Assembly: GCA_013365325.1 (NCBI GenBank)
Contig: JABVXV010000440.1
Coordinates: 1 to 42,783 of the forward strand
Length of the DNA: 42,783 nt
Direction of reading: 5' to 3'
Source: Dipetalonema caudispina
Lineage: Eukaryota; Nematoda; Chromadorea; Rhabditida; Onchocercidae
Shown: one piece after another, positions 11,296 through 25,400 of the stretch
Position numbering within the stretch: position 1 is the stretch's first letter
How the letters are laid out: every line of letters begins with the position of its first letter
Made by a program: the position numbers and the translations under genes
Notes under the pieces: generated by a model
The model's database searches: none
What the model was told of the DNA's origin: nothing
The model's input: the letters and a program-made list of their open reading frames with translations, nothing else

Positions 11296-12127
11296 AATGG
11301 CCAATCACCAATATCATTAAATCTTTCTTACCTTCGGCTGATTTATCAATAAATCCATTTAATATTTATTTGTTTCTATGTTCATATTTCTGTATTTCAT
11401 CATGTAAATTATAAATTATAATGATAGAAAATATCATAAAAAAATTTTTACAATAAAATTTTATTCAAAACAATCATCGCTTTGCCAGTTCGACGAAAAC
11501 AATATATTTAAGGAATGTTGAAATTAAAAATAAAATATTTGATTCACTTTATTTATTTAAAGATTCGGTATCAATTTATTCACTAATCAATTTATTCATC
11601 CCTCCTTTTCAAAAATATATAAAAATAAAAATTATTATAATGGTTTGTTCAAAACTATCTTAAATAAATTGCATTAATTTTGATTTTTTTTTTAATACGT
11701 TTCTGTTATTAAAAGAGAAAAAAAAAACCCTCCACCATTAAAAGTTAGAATTAATTTCTAACTAAATGCCAATTAACGTTATAACCAATAATATAAATTA
11801 TATATTTTTAATCCGAAAAAAACTAATTAATAAAATAATGCATAATTAAAAAGACCAATTATGGAACATTATAGCCGTTGCATATAATATTCAAATTTTA
11901 CCAGTCATTTCTTCCTGCTTTATTCTATTAATTATTAATTAATAAATTTGGGCATTTCTTCATTTTTTTACTTAGGAATTTTTGATGGTACTAATTAATT
12001 ATTATGAACATGTAAAGTGTGACGACAAAAACGATCTTTCAAAAATGATTTTCCCATTAAAATGTATAGAAACAATGAAACAACGATATTTATCCTAAAA
12101 AAATCATATCATCTAATTGATATTAAT

Positions 12128-12600
12128 CGACAGATGTAATATGAAATAACTGTTGCAAAAATTTTAAAAATTGCTAAAAAAATATGGAAAATTCTAGTGT
12201 TAATTAATTAGCATATGTAATATAAAATAATTATTGTAATTTCAAATCAATAATTTTGAAGATAATTGCACATTCAAGGAGTTCAACGCTAATTATTTTT
12301 ATTCATTCATCAATAGTTGCAATATGGAATGATTGTTGTAATTTCTAAATAAAAGTCTTAAAAATCATTCGAAACAAGAAAAAATTCCGATATTAAATAA
12401 CTCACTTATTAATTAATCGTTGTAATACAAAATGATTGTTGCAATTTTTAAGTGAAAATTTTAAAAATAATTAAAAACTATGAAAAAGTTTCGGGGTTAG
12501 TTGGTTAATTAATAGTTTGTAATATAAAATAAAATTGTCGCAACTTCAAAATAAAAATAAATTTCGAGAAAATAATTGAAAAATAAAGAAAAGTTAAAAT
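12128..12600. repeat. Degenerate satellite, unit about 100 bp, five copies
   Basis: The anchor TGTAATATRAAATRAYTGTTGCAATTT recurs, with substitutions, beginning at about 12135, 12216, 12318, 12421 and 12518 (spacing 81, 102, 103 and 97). Between anchors there are shared blocks such as AAAATTTTAAAAAT and TTAATTAATTA. The third and fourth copies agree best. Confidence 0.6.
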
Positions 12601-14879
12601 TTCAAATAACATATTGTAGAGATAGAGGGAAAAGAACCGATGAAATAAAAGATAGGTATCGACGATCGGACAGCATTGGAAATATAACTGGTATAGCTCT
12701 ACGAGAATGAATTGATTTTGCATACGGAGGAGGAATGAGAAACGAGTTTGGATAAGAATACTATTATAATTCAGGCTTGAAATTTTGGAACAGGAAAAGG
12801 AGAAGTATAAGAAAGAGAGAAAGAGAAAAGGGAAAAAGGGTGAGGATAGAAGAAAGAGAGGGGAAGAGATATGTTTCTAAATTTCGAAAGATTTCAATGT
12901 AAAAGTATTTAATATTGTAGTATGGAATGAGAAATTAGTTAAAATTGTTGAAAATAAAAAAAAAAGTTGAATTCAAACTTATAATTTTAAGTGCTGTTTA
13001 TTTTTAATTGAAATTTATTCATATATTTAATCGTTTGTTTCTTTTTTTAGAAAAAAAATGGAATATAATTGTAACTAATAAAAATTATTAAATTAATATC
13101 GGAAAAGTGGAGAATGATAATTAAAAAGAAGAAGAAAATAGATAATGGACAAATTTAATTTCCATCGTTATTTGGGTTGTGAATATTGAACGGGACTCAT
13201 TGCATTTTCGTAATTATTCTAGAATTAATTAATTAATAGAAGGAAAAAAGAAGTTCGAATTTAAAAAAAATACCTTTAAAAAGGTTTTTTGTGAAAATGG
13301 CAAAATTTTTTTCCTTACGAAGGTAAAGAGGAAAGAAAAGAGGGAAAAGAAAAAAGAAAGAAACAAGTAAATTAAAGATTATTGGCGAAAAAAAAAGTTC
13401 AACTCTTCAACAATCTGAAAAAAAGCGACGAAACTATTCTAATCAAAATTTTATATGCAACTTACAGTAAGATAAAAGTGCTTTTTTTTCAAAAGAAATA
13501 GAAAAAAGTTTTAAAAAGAAGCCATCCTTAACATTATAACAAAAATAATAGGAGTAAAATTTATATAAAAGTACTTTAAAAGGAAAAATTTTGGAAAAAA
13601 ATTATGTTTAATACGTATTGAAGATGACCGAATAAAATGTTAATGAAGTTTTTGAAAAAAGAAGGAAGCTTCAGAAATTTTAAAAATATTGTGCTTAACA
13701 TTGTTACAATGATAAAAGATTAAAATATATGTCAATTTATCACTCAACACCCAAAAACAACAACAGCAACAACAACTGTCTAATTTCAATCAACGAAGAA
13801 ATTTCTAATTTTTTCTATCATCAATTTTCTTTCTATTTCATTTATAACTCTGAGTTAATTTTAAACAAATTTTAGTGGCATTTTTCCTTTTCTTTTTGTT
13901 TTTCTTTTTTTTTTTGAAAACAAAAAAATTTTTGTTTTTTTGAAAAAAAGCCAAAATCATATTTACATGTTCCATCTATTGCCATTCACTCTTTTTTTCA
14001 TTATCAAAAATGTGTGCAAGAATTTATTTATTTATCAATATTGAATGATTACTAAATTTTCCATTTAATAAAATTTTTGCTTCAGAATTTACTTATCGAT
14101 TAAATATTGCTTTTGCATCAAAAAAATCCCCAATTATAAAATAGTTTGCTACTTCAAGGAGAAAAGCGAAGTAAATTGTTATTTTAATGTCCATTTAATA
14201 ATAATTACTATCATTTATCATTAATGATAATGCTGCATTAATTTAATGAATAATTTTAAAAAAGCTTAAAAAAAAAGAGGGAAGAAGTGGAAAAAAAGAA
14301 ATAGATGAATAATTTTTTTGGTAAATATAAGGTAGAAAAGGAGAAATGCGCAAATGTTTTATATATATTGGAAAAAAAATGCAATGCATACATTAGATTA
14401 AAATTTTTTTTTTGCTCCCTTTCTATTTTACAGCATTAATGGAATAAAATATCATTTTATAAAGAATACATTACTATAATTTAGCATATTATAAATGAAA
14501 TCATGTATTCAATTCTTTTCTAATTCACAAATATTTATTGGTATGAAATTATGGAACAAATGATCTGTTCCATCGAACAATCGATGAATGGATAACAATA
14601 TAAATCATTAAATCATTCTCTAAATTCATTACTTATTCATCCGGATTAAACAGCATACATATGCTAAACAATCAATTTTAGGTAAAACTTTACATTCTAG
14701 TTTTTGCATCAATTTTTGGAATTTGCTTAACGAAATACTTGTAAAATTTAATGCTAAAAACTAATAAAAGACACTGGATTTTTGCCCTTACACCTTTCAA
14801 AAAGATAGCAAAAAGATCTTCAAGTTTCTATTGTTACTTTCCTTTCTGCTCCTTCTTCATGCACTCCATGCAAAATCAC

Positions 14880-14957
14880 ATCACCGCCCACGCATCATCG
14901 TATCACCGCCCCCGCATCATCGCATCACCACCCACGCATCATCACATTACCGTCTCA
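14880..14957. repeat. GC-rich minisatellite, unit 22 bp, about 3.4 copies
   Basis: Units built on ATCACCGCCCACGCATCATC begin at 14880, 14902 and 14924, with a decayed fourth at 14946. Period is exactly 22. The array is more than half G+C, in sharp contrast to its surroundings. A 79-codon open frame runs through it, but because the period is not a multiple of three its reading changes in each unit. I do not call it a gene. Confidence 0.75.
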
Positions 14958-15872
14958 TTCCACTGTGTCTTATTTTCCAATATTACATAATATGGCTACA
15001 ATAATTTTAAAATCCAGAATAAAGTTTGACATAAGAAAAGATTCGTTTTTTCAAATAAAAAAATTCCGATTATCATCACGCAAAAAAATGAATTAAATAA
15101 TATTTTTTATCAAAAATGAAAATGAAGAAAGCGAAAAAAAAAAAACACTGGAATGAAATAATAAATGGTAATTTTCAATATATAATATAGAAATTATTAT
15201 TTTCTATGTTGTAATCAATATTTTAAATGCAATATTAATAAATCGATTAAGAATCATTTGTTGTTCTTCGTCTTCTTCATCTTTCACTATTTCTTTTTGC
15301 ATATACCAGATGTTATTATATTCTGTGTAATGTTTAGAATAAACAGATTATAATTAATAAAAGGATGTAATCAGTTTCTATTTATATGTTTGCAAAACGA
15401 AAAACTTCACCAATCATTTTCATTTATCATTTAGCAACCGAAAAACTCTCCCGAACAAATGCAGATTACTACAATTAATTATACAAAATTTTAAATATTA
15501 TTTAACTGAAAGTGCATTTTTTTGAAAAAATTAGCTTGCAATTAATCTTACTAATTATTCAAGATAATAACAAAAATAATTCATTATAATGTCTAATTGG
15601 AATTATTTGCTAGAAATATTTAAATGCATCGCAACATGCTAATTTATTCGTTTTGCAAATCTTTCTCCCTTTTCTTTTTTGTTATTAGTTCATATTTCAA
15701 GAAGTTTCCATGATTAAAATTGCAATTGATTGAATCGTAAATGAAACTATCATCTATCATACAATGATAATTATGGAAATTGATAATGTGTCATGATTGA
15801 AGTTTGCATTTCGTAACACTTTGAAAATAAATTTTAGGAAACTGTGCAGCTTTATGCAAATTTATATTCAAA

Positions 15873-16464
15873 TAAAGTGATATGATGTGGAATGAAGAGC
15901 TTAAAAAAGAGATTTCAGCTTCTTTTTAAAAGACCTATCATTCACTCTTCTTTTCTTCTCTCCATCCTTCGTATTTAAAGGTGAAAAAAAGAAAAAAGTT
16001 GCATATAGTCCAAAATTATCTCAAAAATGTCATCGAAGATTTCGGTGAATGATCACTAACTTCTATGCATTCTCATTTCCTAATTATTAGTTATTATTTT
16101 CCGAAGTAAATCATTACCTATTAATAAGATGAAATGAACAGATAAAAGGTAAAATATATGAAAATGCACGAAAACAAAAATTTGCTTATAAAGTGAGAAA
16201 TAGAGTCAAATTAAGAAAATCTATTTGTAATATCAAACGATAAAACGGAAAAGTTAAAATATTGCTCAAGTTAGAAATTTGCGAATTTTTAGTACTATCT
16301 TACGAAATCATATTCAAATACCTAATTCTTCGATGGATTTGATTAAATAGTAAAGTGCTATGATGAGGAATGAAGAACTCAAAAAAAAATTTTATCTTCT
16401 TTTTAAAAGATCTATCAATTCATTTTTCTTTTCTTCACTCCATCCTTCATATTTAAAGGTGAAA
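15873..16464. repeat. Pair of direct repeats, about 113 bp each, 480 bp apart
   Basis: 15873-15985 and 16351-16464 align along their whole length with roughly 80-85% identity by eye. Both run from TAAAGTG-TATGATG through GGAATGAAGA, TCTTCTTTTTAAAAGA and TCCATCCTTC to TATTTAAAGGTGAAAA. The segment between the copies is not duplicated. Confidence 0.65.
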
Positions 16465-16684
16465 AGAACGAATTAGAGATAAAAATTGTCAAACTGTTTA
16501 GCTTTATCGTAGATAATTCTTACATACCTGCCACATTCATAAATATCATAATAACAAACATGTAAATATTTTTGTCTTTTGTTTCACAAAGAAGTTAAAT
16601 TTAAGATTAGGAATTTTTTCCTGAAAATTTGAATAAATATTATAAATTAAAGAGGAAAGCATTGCATTTCAATAATATTTCCAC

Positions 16685-16745
16685 AACGATAAATGTGCTT
16701 TCGCAAACCATACCGTAACGATAAAGATGCTTCCGCACTATCACT
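16685..16745. repeat. Tandem duplication, unit 32 bp
   Basis: AACGATAAATGTGCTTTCGCA at 16685 repeats as AACGATAAAGATGCTTCCGCA at 16717. Confidence 0.6.
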
Positions 16746-17463
16746 TTATGTTACATTTTACTGTTAGTATTTCAATGTCAAAGATTTGAAAAAACTGGTA
16801 TAGTTGATTTTCATTTTTTTTTTATCAAATTTTAATTTTATGAATAATTTTAACAACTTCTCAGATATAAGCTTGGCTAAATATGTTAGAAATAAAATTA
16901 ATCATAATTCTAATTACTTAAAACTAACTACAATATGACTGCTCAAGGTACATATGTATTCCAATTAATTTTCCGCTATGATCAAATAATTACTTTCAGG
17001 TAATATGAAGTTTATTTCCTGATTGGTTGTATTATTATAAACATTAGCAATTATGAAAATTCGCTTACCATTCGTAGTGAATGTAATTGAATACAATGGA
17101 GCTGTTAGTAATCCCAAGTTATAGAAAAAAAATATGAATAATATGATGATAGATGGCAAATGTCGTAGTAATATTAGTTGTAGTTAATATTATACAACAG
17201 TATTAGTCCCAATGGCATTTATCTATTACTCGAATCCTTTCGAACCTAAAGATTGATTATTAAGCGAATAAAAGATGAATTAAGCCAAGTACAGATATAG
17301 CCTAGTCTTTTTTTTTTTCTAACCGTATATAAACATGTCTCATATTTTTGTCTTATTTTCAATTCTTCCTTTCTGTTCAATAATAGCATAAAGAATGGTA
17401 TAAACATATCATATTAGTATTTTTTTTAATCATATTAAATATAAAAACATGTCAGTCTATATC

Positions 17464-17590
17464 ATATCAAAATATATGGTGTAAAAGATTTATAATATCA
17501 AAATATGTCACATCAAAATCTATTATATCAGAATATATCATATCAAGATTTATCGTATCAGAATATGTTTATAACATATTAGAACAAATA
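17464..17590. repeat. Tandem repeat, unit 30 bp, four copies
   Basis: The words ATATCA-AAATAT or GTATCAGAATAT begin at 17464, 17495, 17525 and 17555. The copies are rich in ATATC, TATCA and similar words, and flanking sequence at 17400-17463 carries related words. Confidence 0.6.
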
Positions 17591-17991
17591 ATATTAAATT
17601 ATAACTCATTTCTTCCTATAGCAATGGAGGATCTGGTTTGTAAAATGGGTACAATGCTAAATTAATTTATTTCTACTTGTGTTTTCGCATATTTTTCAAT
17701 CATTCATCATTTGTCCATTTATTTATGATTTAATTACCAATTGAATTAGTACCAATGAATTTGAATTAATGGGGAAAAAAATAATATTTAATGAAAGAAG
17801 GTGGTAGAGAAAAAAATGCATTTTATCTAAAGGAATAAATATTTTTAATCAATTTTTTGGTTATATCCGATATTGCTAACCATTCAAAAAAAAAAAAGTA
17901 AATAAAACTGAAAAAAAAAAAGAAATGACAAAAATAGCAAGCAAATTTTAGTTCATGTCATTTTTCATGCTGTTGTTTTTCTTCTTTTTTC

Positions 17992-18125
17992 TTTTTTTTT
18001 TTTTTTTTTTTTTTTTGAAAAAACTTTACCACTTAGCTTTAGAAAAAATCGATATAATGATACTTGAGAGAAGAAAGAAAAGAGAAAGGAAAAGAAAGAG
18101 GGAAAGAAAATAGGAGAAAGGTAGA
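17992..18125. repeat. 25-nt T tract followed by a purine-rich tract
   Basis: An uninterrupted T run occupies 17992-18016. A plus-strand purine-rich tract (GAGAAGAAAGAAAAGAG-like) occupies about 18066-18125. The pairing of a T run with a purine tract is a common origin of slippage and assembly error. Confidence 0.7.
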
Positions 18126-19247
18126 AAAAAGAAAGTTAAAAATTACCAAATCACCTTTTACTTTCAATGCTGCGGTACAATTTTTTATCTATATTCGTTG
18201 GAATTTTTATTTGTTACAGAAATGACTTTGTTGTTTTCCAATTTGTCTTATCAAATTAAAATAATTCCATTCTATTACTAAGCAAAATTCTGAAATAAAA
18301 ACAAAAAAATGGAAAATGTTTCTAACAAGAAATTACGAATGGTTCATGCTAAAAATAATTTCAACTGGTCTTATTTGCAAAATATTTATTGCACATAGTT
18401 TCTAAATTTAATGCCTAATTTTAAAATATATTTATTGTCAGCTTGCAATTTATATGTGTCAACTTAAAAATGTCACCAAGATTAATAGGCCAACTTGTAA
18501 TTAATTATAACAGATCGAAAGGAAATAATTCGTTATTTAGTAGCAATTTTTGAAGAAAAATAACGAAAAATTAATCAAATTACATAATATATTACCTAAA
18601 GATCCATTTAATTAATAAGAAATTTGTATGCTTAATATAACAAAACTTTAATTTTCAAAATACGAAGGAATGAAAAATTAATAACCGATGTACTTAATAT
18701 AGCAAAATCAAAATCCCCAATTATAAAATATGAAGCATTGTATCATCTTTTTCTATCGGCTATATTTTACTATCGTTGCCATTTGCCTTTCAATATTCGA
18801 ATAAAATAATAAAACGTATTCAAAAAAAATTTTTTTTCGCAATAACAAAATGAAATCAATTGGCCAATTATGATCCCATATTAAGTATATCAATTCTTTT
18901 GTTCTTATTGATTCATATGATCAATATATAACCATATACAAAGAAAGACTGTTAATATTTAGATTCGTTTGAATGAGAAATATATATCAATAAATAAATA
19001 AATAAATATTAACATTTACTTACAGCTGAACGAAGCTGCATTGAATTTCAAATAAAAGCAAAAATTAAAAGAAAAAAAAAAAAAAAAACTTAATTTATTA
19101 TTTCCGCTTACTGCTTCAATATAAATTGCACTAGAACCGATGTATATCTTTTCGAGAATGTGAAGATCTATTCCCGAACATTGTGCATTCTTAACTATTG
19201 CATATGGAACATATGCGCATGTGTTTCATCATTGATTTTCATTTCAC

Positions 19248-19251
19248 AAAA

Positions 19252-19274
<23 letters not shown>
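19248..19274. repeat. 27-nt A tract
   Basis: An uninterrupted poly-A run. It is immediately followed by GAAGAAAAAG and then the 44-bp satellite. Confidence 0.85.
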
Positions 19275-19283
<9 letters not shown>

Positions 19284-19307
19284 GAACGAAATGACTAATT
19301 TTCTAGT

Positions 19308-19498
19308 TGACAACTAATTCAAAATTATATGAAATATTATAATTTACTAAATGACAACTAATTCTAGACTATATGAAACATGATAAATTTATTAATTTAT
19401 AACCAATTTAAGAGTAAATGGAATATGACAATTTCTTAATTGACAACTACTTCGTAACTATATGGAATACAATAATTGATTAATTGATAACCTAATGG
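19308..19498. repeat. Tandem repeat, unit about 44 bp, four copies plus a partial
   Basis: TGACAACTA (or TATAACC / TGATAACC variants) starts at 19308, 19352, 19398, 19441 and 19485, giving spacings of 43-46. Each full copy carries an ATATG-AA-AT block and ends near TTATTAATT. Confidence 0.65.
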
Positions 19499-22400
19499 AC
19501 AGTTCTCAAGATTTTACAAAACATATCAAAGAATATCTTATCACTTATTATCATATAATCTCTAAATGAAAGACTGCTACCTTTCGGCTTTAAATATAGT
19601 TGGCTGATACTGATATCACGAGAAATATTTTGAGGAACTTTACAAACATATCTTTAGCTGCATAATATTGTATGCTAATAGCTTAGAGAACAAACTAATC
19701 CTAATTAATATTTGTCATTTTTCGAACAGCTAGCTAATGAATTTACATCTTTCATGTGAAATTATATATAGTGAACTCCTATCCGGAAATTCGCAAATTG
19801 GACGATTATATTCTTTGATGAAATATGTCTTTTTAGTAAATTGCTCATTTATTCCTTTCTTTCTCTATTTCATTATTTACAATGATTTATCGACCAATAT
19901 ATGCAAAAATGTTTTTATTTTTTGTACTGCTAGCTTGCAATTAGCAATTAGAATATAATTTTTTAGAATGAAATTTGTTAGCAAGAATTTTAAAGAAAAT
20001 AAAAAAAAAAACTTAGAAGAAAAAAAAACTTTCTATGCATTCAAAAGATGTAAATGCCTTCTTCCCTTTTTTGATTTTCTTTCATTTCGCTTCAAAATGT
20101 CACAGCAAAAAAAAAAAAGGACGAAGAAATACTTTATAACTTTAGTGTATTTCATTTGCAATAAGCAAGAAGAAATATGTAAATATAAATGGGAAAAAAA
20201 TGATGACAAATGATAGCTAAGAAAAATTATCGAAATTACGCGACATGCCTTTTCAGTAATAAAATATTGTTTAAGTTAATTTACGTTTGAACGTTTAGAT
20301 TTATCGCTTATACGTCCTGATCTAATAATAGAAAAATTTTATTTTGTTTTTAATCTTCAATGATTTTTTCAGCATTTTCAGTAAAATAATTTTGTTTTTC
20401 AATGATAAGTTACAAAAATGCAAATCGTTCAAACAATCACTTTATTTAGCTTTTATTAATTTTATTAACTGGTTTGCTTGAATCGTTCTTTCCTTTAGCT
20501 TATCGCCATTTAAATAATTATTAATTCATTATATTTTAATCTTTTACGTCATAACTGATAATTGTAATAATTTATTTGAAAAAATTATAAGAATAGATTA
20601 TGACTAATAATTGTGCAAATTTTTTTCTGACTAATTTGTGTAATATTTAATTTGCTTGCTTGAAATGTGTATTATTCCATACATCACTGTATTATCTTAT
20701 TATTACTTCCAAATGCATTGTAGTAAAATTTGCAGGCTAGAAATGTTTGAAAATTTATGAACTGAATAAATAAGATAATCACAGAATATTAATAAATTCT
20801 GTAAATCTAACAAAATAGTCGAACATATATCAAAATAACAAACAACAAATAATATTTTTGGGGCATGAAAAATAAAATATACGAAAAAATAAAATCTAAT
20901 TACATGTTGCAAAAATGATTGCCAAATTCTTTTTCTTTGGAAAAAATTTTTAATTTTCCCATTCAAAATTAATAATCTTTGAGATAGAGAATTTTTTTTG
21001 AGAATCTAATATCAGATTCTAAATTGTTTGCAACAGCGGTAAAATAAATGATCCTAAATGTTTTAACAGGAAGATATGGGTTATAATCAATTTTTTGATA
21101 AAAATTAACTTGCAAGCATATCAGGACAATGCAAATTATTTTAGTTTGATCTTGGATTGTAATTTGTTAAAATAATTGAAAGCGGACATCTTATTGGTTT
21201 GAAAAATAGCTATTAAACATAACAAACAGGTTATCTCAATAACTTATGAAAAGGTTATTTCAGTAACAATTGATGAGTAACTTATGAAAAGCTTTTAAAA
21301 GAAGATAGTGATATCAATTACATTGGCGCATATTTTACGTAACTTGAGAGTGACCATTGGAATGTATGGAAATGGACATCTCGTCGATTCTAACTAAATT
21401 GATTAGTGTAAAAAAAAAAGAAGTAAAGAAGCAAGAATATAGATATCATTTATATTGATGAAAAAATAAGCTATAAATGATAAATTAGAATTGCAAAACG
21501 AATTCATAAATAATTAACTATCTTTTTTGGGATTGAAAAGACGATATTAATATAAAATTTCATATATATATATTTCATAAAGTTGAAAAATATTGAAGAG
21601 TTAGATAATTTGAAACAACAATTTCATAGTTCAAATACTAAATATTAATTGGTCCAAAATTAAAATTAATGGCAACAATGTTAGCTGAAATTTTAAAGTT
21701 TAGAAAAAAGTCTTGTCACAAAACTTTCCTAATATAAGCATGATTTTAATTATCAATCCTTTCGAATCAAAAGTTTTGCATAATGCGCAACTACTTATTG
21801 AATTCTTTTTGAAAATTTATTAGTAAAAGAAGAAATTTTTAATTTTGCGAGTTTTTTCGCTAATCTGAATTTCAGCTACGCCAATAAAACATATTAGCAT
21901 TATAGCAAACATTTTGTACTTGCTTACATAATAAAACATTTGATAATCGATAGATATATAGCAAGGATATATTAAGTTTAAAATACGATGAAAATTTCGC
22001 AAAATTTCAACAAGCATTTTTATTTGTTCTGCTACATAGAGAACTGTTCCGAGAAAAAGAGACTTCCTATGGAAAATTTTAAAAAAAGAAAAAACTATTA
22101 TTATTAAGTAGACTTTTACTGAATTACATGTACTGTCAGGCAATATAACATTTTCATCAGGCAATCAGATATTTGTCAGCTGATGATCAATTAATCATTG
22201 ACTAATGATCCAATGAACTGTTTAAGTTATCAGCATGATATTAATCAAATTTGATTTGTAAAATAAAGAAAAAGCTAATCATTTCCAAGTTTGCTTTAAC
22301 ATTTTATCCGGAACTGCAGAGAGCTAAATCGATAATCTTAGCTATCCGGAGTACGGTATACCCATGTAATTTTTCGAAGAGTTACATTAAGACATCAAGA

Positions 22401-25400
22401 AATAAATATATCCTTCCCGATTAAATTTATACATTACGATCAACGGGAAACCGAAAATTATGTTGTCTACTGGGTTCAGTACTATTAAATATTTTTTGAA
22501 ATTATGATTTCTTTTTCCGGAACACGGTTTAATGTTTTTCCTTTTTTCAATAGAATATAGCTTGATTTTTTTCTACTCGACCTATCAGAATATCGTTTGA
22601 ATCAATTATTGATTTCGAAATTTCAAATTATCATATAAATCTGCAATTCGAGTATTCAACGAGTTCAAACTTCCATCCTTAACAGCCATTTATTTACTTC
22701 TTCATTCTTAAAACTTTCAAATCATAGCCGTAAAAGTTTCAAACTCATATTTTTGTGCAATTTTCAAATCAATACAAAATACAAAAATGCAAAAAAATCA
22801 AAAATAATTGAAAATGAGTGAAAAGTCAAAGTAAATCAAGTATTAATGCATAGCAAATGTCAGTGCATGGTGTTAACAAGAAATAAAAAAAAATTTTCAT
22901 TGTTCAAACTAACATTTAAAACGAAAAAGGACAGGATAAACTGAACTCAAATATAGCTAAATTCGATAAAATTGAGGAAACTAAATTAAGCGAAATTGAA
23001 TTAGAACAACAAGAAACGATTTAAAATGAAGTTTGAAAAATGATAAAGTGAGGAGGGAAAAATTCCATAAAATATCCGATATTCAATAACTGTCGCCATA
23101 TTTTTTCAAAACAGTTGGTGTGACTGAAATCGGAAATTTATTACTGATAATCTAATATAGCAAATAATAAGTTATGCAGATTATATTTTTGATTGTAGGC
23201 TTGTGTTGATAAAAAATGATATTTCATCGCTTTTTCCATTTTTTTTCACTAAAAAATTAAAATTGATATTTTTAAGTTATATGATTAAGCCTAATTTGCA
23301 TAGAATATTTAAATGCTGAAAAATTGAAAATTTGCAATATATTTCATCTTAAACTACCAATTACGAATTGAATTATTATCATTTATCATAAATTATTTTC
23401 TGTTGCTCGGATATTAGCTTATTTTGTTATAATTGAGTAGAAATTATGTAAAATATTACTTCCATAATTTCATCTCAATAAATTCCTTTTTCTTTTTTCT
23501 TTTTTAAACCAATCTTTAACATTTTCATTGTATCGATGGTGTGAGAAAAATGGAATTATCAAGAAGTGAAATTAATCATATCAAAATTTTTTTCATTTCA
23601 ATATACAAAAATTTTTAAGGAAATATAATAGGATGAAACGAAGGAAAAAAAGATGAGTGATTGATGATATTTTTTCCCTGTGAACATTCATTTTAAAAAA
23701 AGGAAAAAAAAGAAGAGAATAATTTTATTGTATAAATATGAATGGTGAACAAATCTTTTTGCTATACAAACGACAATTAGTTGAAACATTTTCATCAAAC
23801 ATGCAAATTATTATCATTTAAAATTTAACATGAATTCTTTTTGATGAGTTAAGCAAAGACACATTCATATGTTGAATCATGGTTAAATTTATAAAATCAA
23901 AAAATAAACCAAAATTTTTGATTCATTTGTATCACTTTACAAATAACACATCAAAATGTGATTTTTTTATGCAACAAATTATTTCATTTCCTTTTTTTCT
24001 TTCCTTTCATCTCATCTTGGCAACAATTTTATGCTGCCTTATATATTTTCTGACTTTCCACATTCCCGTTTATTTCAAATTAATTTTTCAATTATTTCCA
24101 AATTTTTAATCGAAAAAATTAATTTTGAGATTTTGCGAAAGTTTGCAAGGAAGACGTAATGTTGAAAGAACAAATAAACAACGAGCAATTAACCATCTGC
24201 AACAATACATTTGTCGCTTAATTAGGATTATCATCAAAGAGAAATCTTCAACATAATTGGATATTGCTAAAATCTATTTTTGTAAATTTCAAAAATTGAA
24301 CTTTCAATGAAGCTTTGAAATTTTTAAATCAAGTATAATTCTTTATTAGTTAAATTTTTCGTTTGGATTTCTTTCTTTGTCGATTAAACTGTCGGTAATT
24401 CGAATTTTTTATATTCAGTTACATGTATATAGTAATTTCTGCAGCAATTCTAGCCGTTTTGTTCATCATTATATCATGACGAGCCAAAAAGTCTACAGAA
24501 TACTAAAGATGTAAGCAAGCTAATTTGCACTTCAGTTTGCATTTCTGTTTCTATAACGTTTTAACTTTTTAATTTTTGACAAACTTAAATCAATTTTTGC
24601 TCTTAATTTAATAAGTCAGAAAGTTGATAAATGTTTTATTTTTTAAATGTAGTGCACATGCTTAATTACTGAACGATCAGTTACTTTTAATTTATTGAAT
24701 TTCAACTGTATCCCAAAATTTATACAGCATTAATATACAAACTTTTTGATAACAAATAATCAAAAAAAAAAAAAAACAACAATCAATGTAATTACCTCAT
24801 AGAAGAATGTGACTTATCGTAAAAGATCAATATTCTAAATGTGATACGTTTGATATTCGAAGTGAGAAATTGCAACGAATTCCTAGAAGTATGGTTTTTT
24901 GCACAATTTTCTCATATAAATTATGTTGATAAATTACAAAAGTTTGTGATAACATGCAACTATTTTCAATTATTTCATTTCATGATTTTATCAAATAAGC
25001 TAGTTGATAAGTTATAAAAGTTTGTTTTGACAATAGCAATGATAACATATGACTATTTTTAACTTTTAAAAGCAGTGCAAATTTATGTTGAAAACAATGA
25101 ATTTAAAAAATGTTTCTTCTTTTCATGCATATTAAATAAATAAATTATCATATAAATCTATCTTTTCAAGATTTGATGGTCCGATAGTTTTGCAATTTCT
25201 TTAAAATTAGATAAAACATATTAACATGCATCAATAATGAAAAAAGAAGGAAAGAGAAAATAAATGCATGCAAAAATATGATTAAAAATTGGGGCAAATT
25301 TTTTGTTAACAAGAATTTTTTTTAAAAATGATTTATAAGGTACGCATTGTTTAAATTTTTATGGAGGTTGATCATCCCTGAAATCGATTAATCTGCCAAA

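Noticed and set aside
14751..14990. 79-codon plus-strand open frame through the GC-rich minisatellite
   Set aside because: The histidine- and serine-rich stretch is a by-product of a 22-bp repeat read in shifting frames.
21820..22164. 114-codon minus-strand open frame with hydrophobic segments
   Set aside because: It is borderline by length alone. The hydrophobic look is what AT-rich sequence gives by default, and no family or splice context was seen.
22300..22460. Patch of higher GC with TCCGGA palindromes
   Set aside because: All frames on both strands carry stops within short distance, and no RNA gene or repeat could be recognised.
22917..23023. Short charged open stretch (KIEETKLSEIELEQQ)
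   Set aside because: Only about 34 codons, low complexity, and no splice sites or start codon to support an exon.
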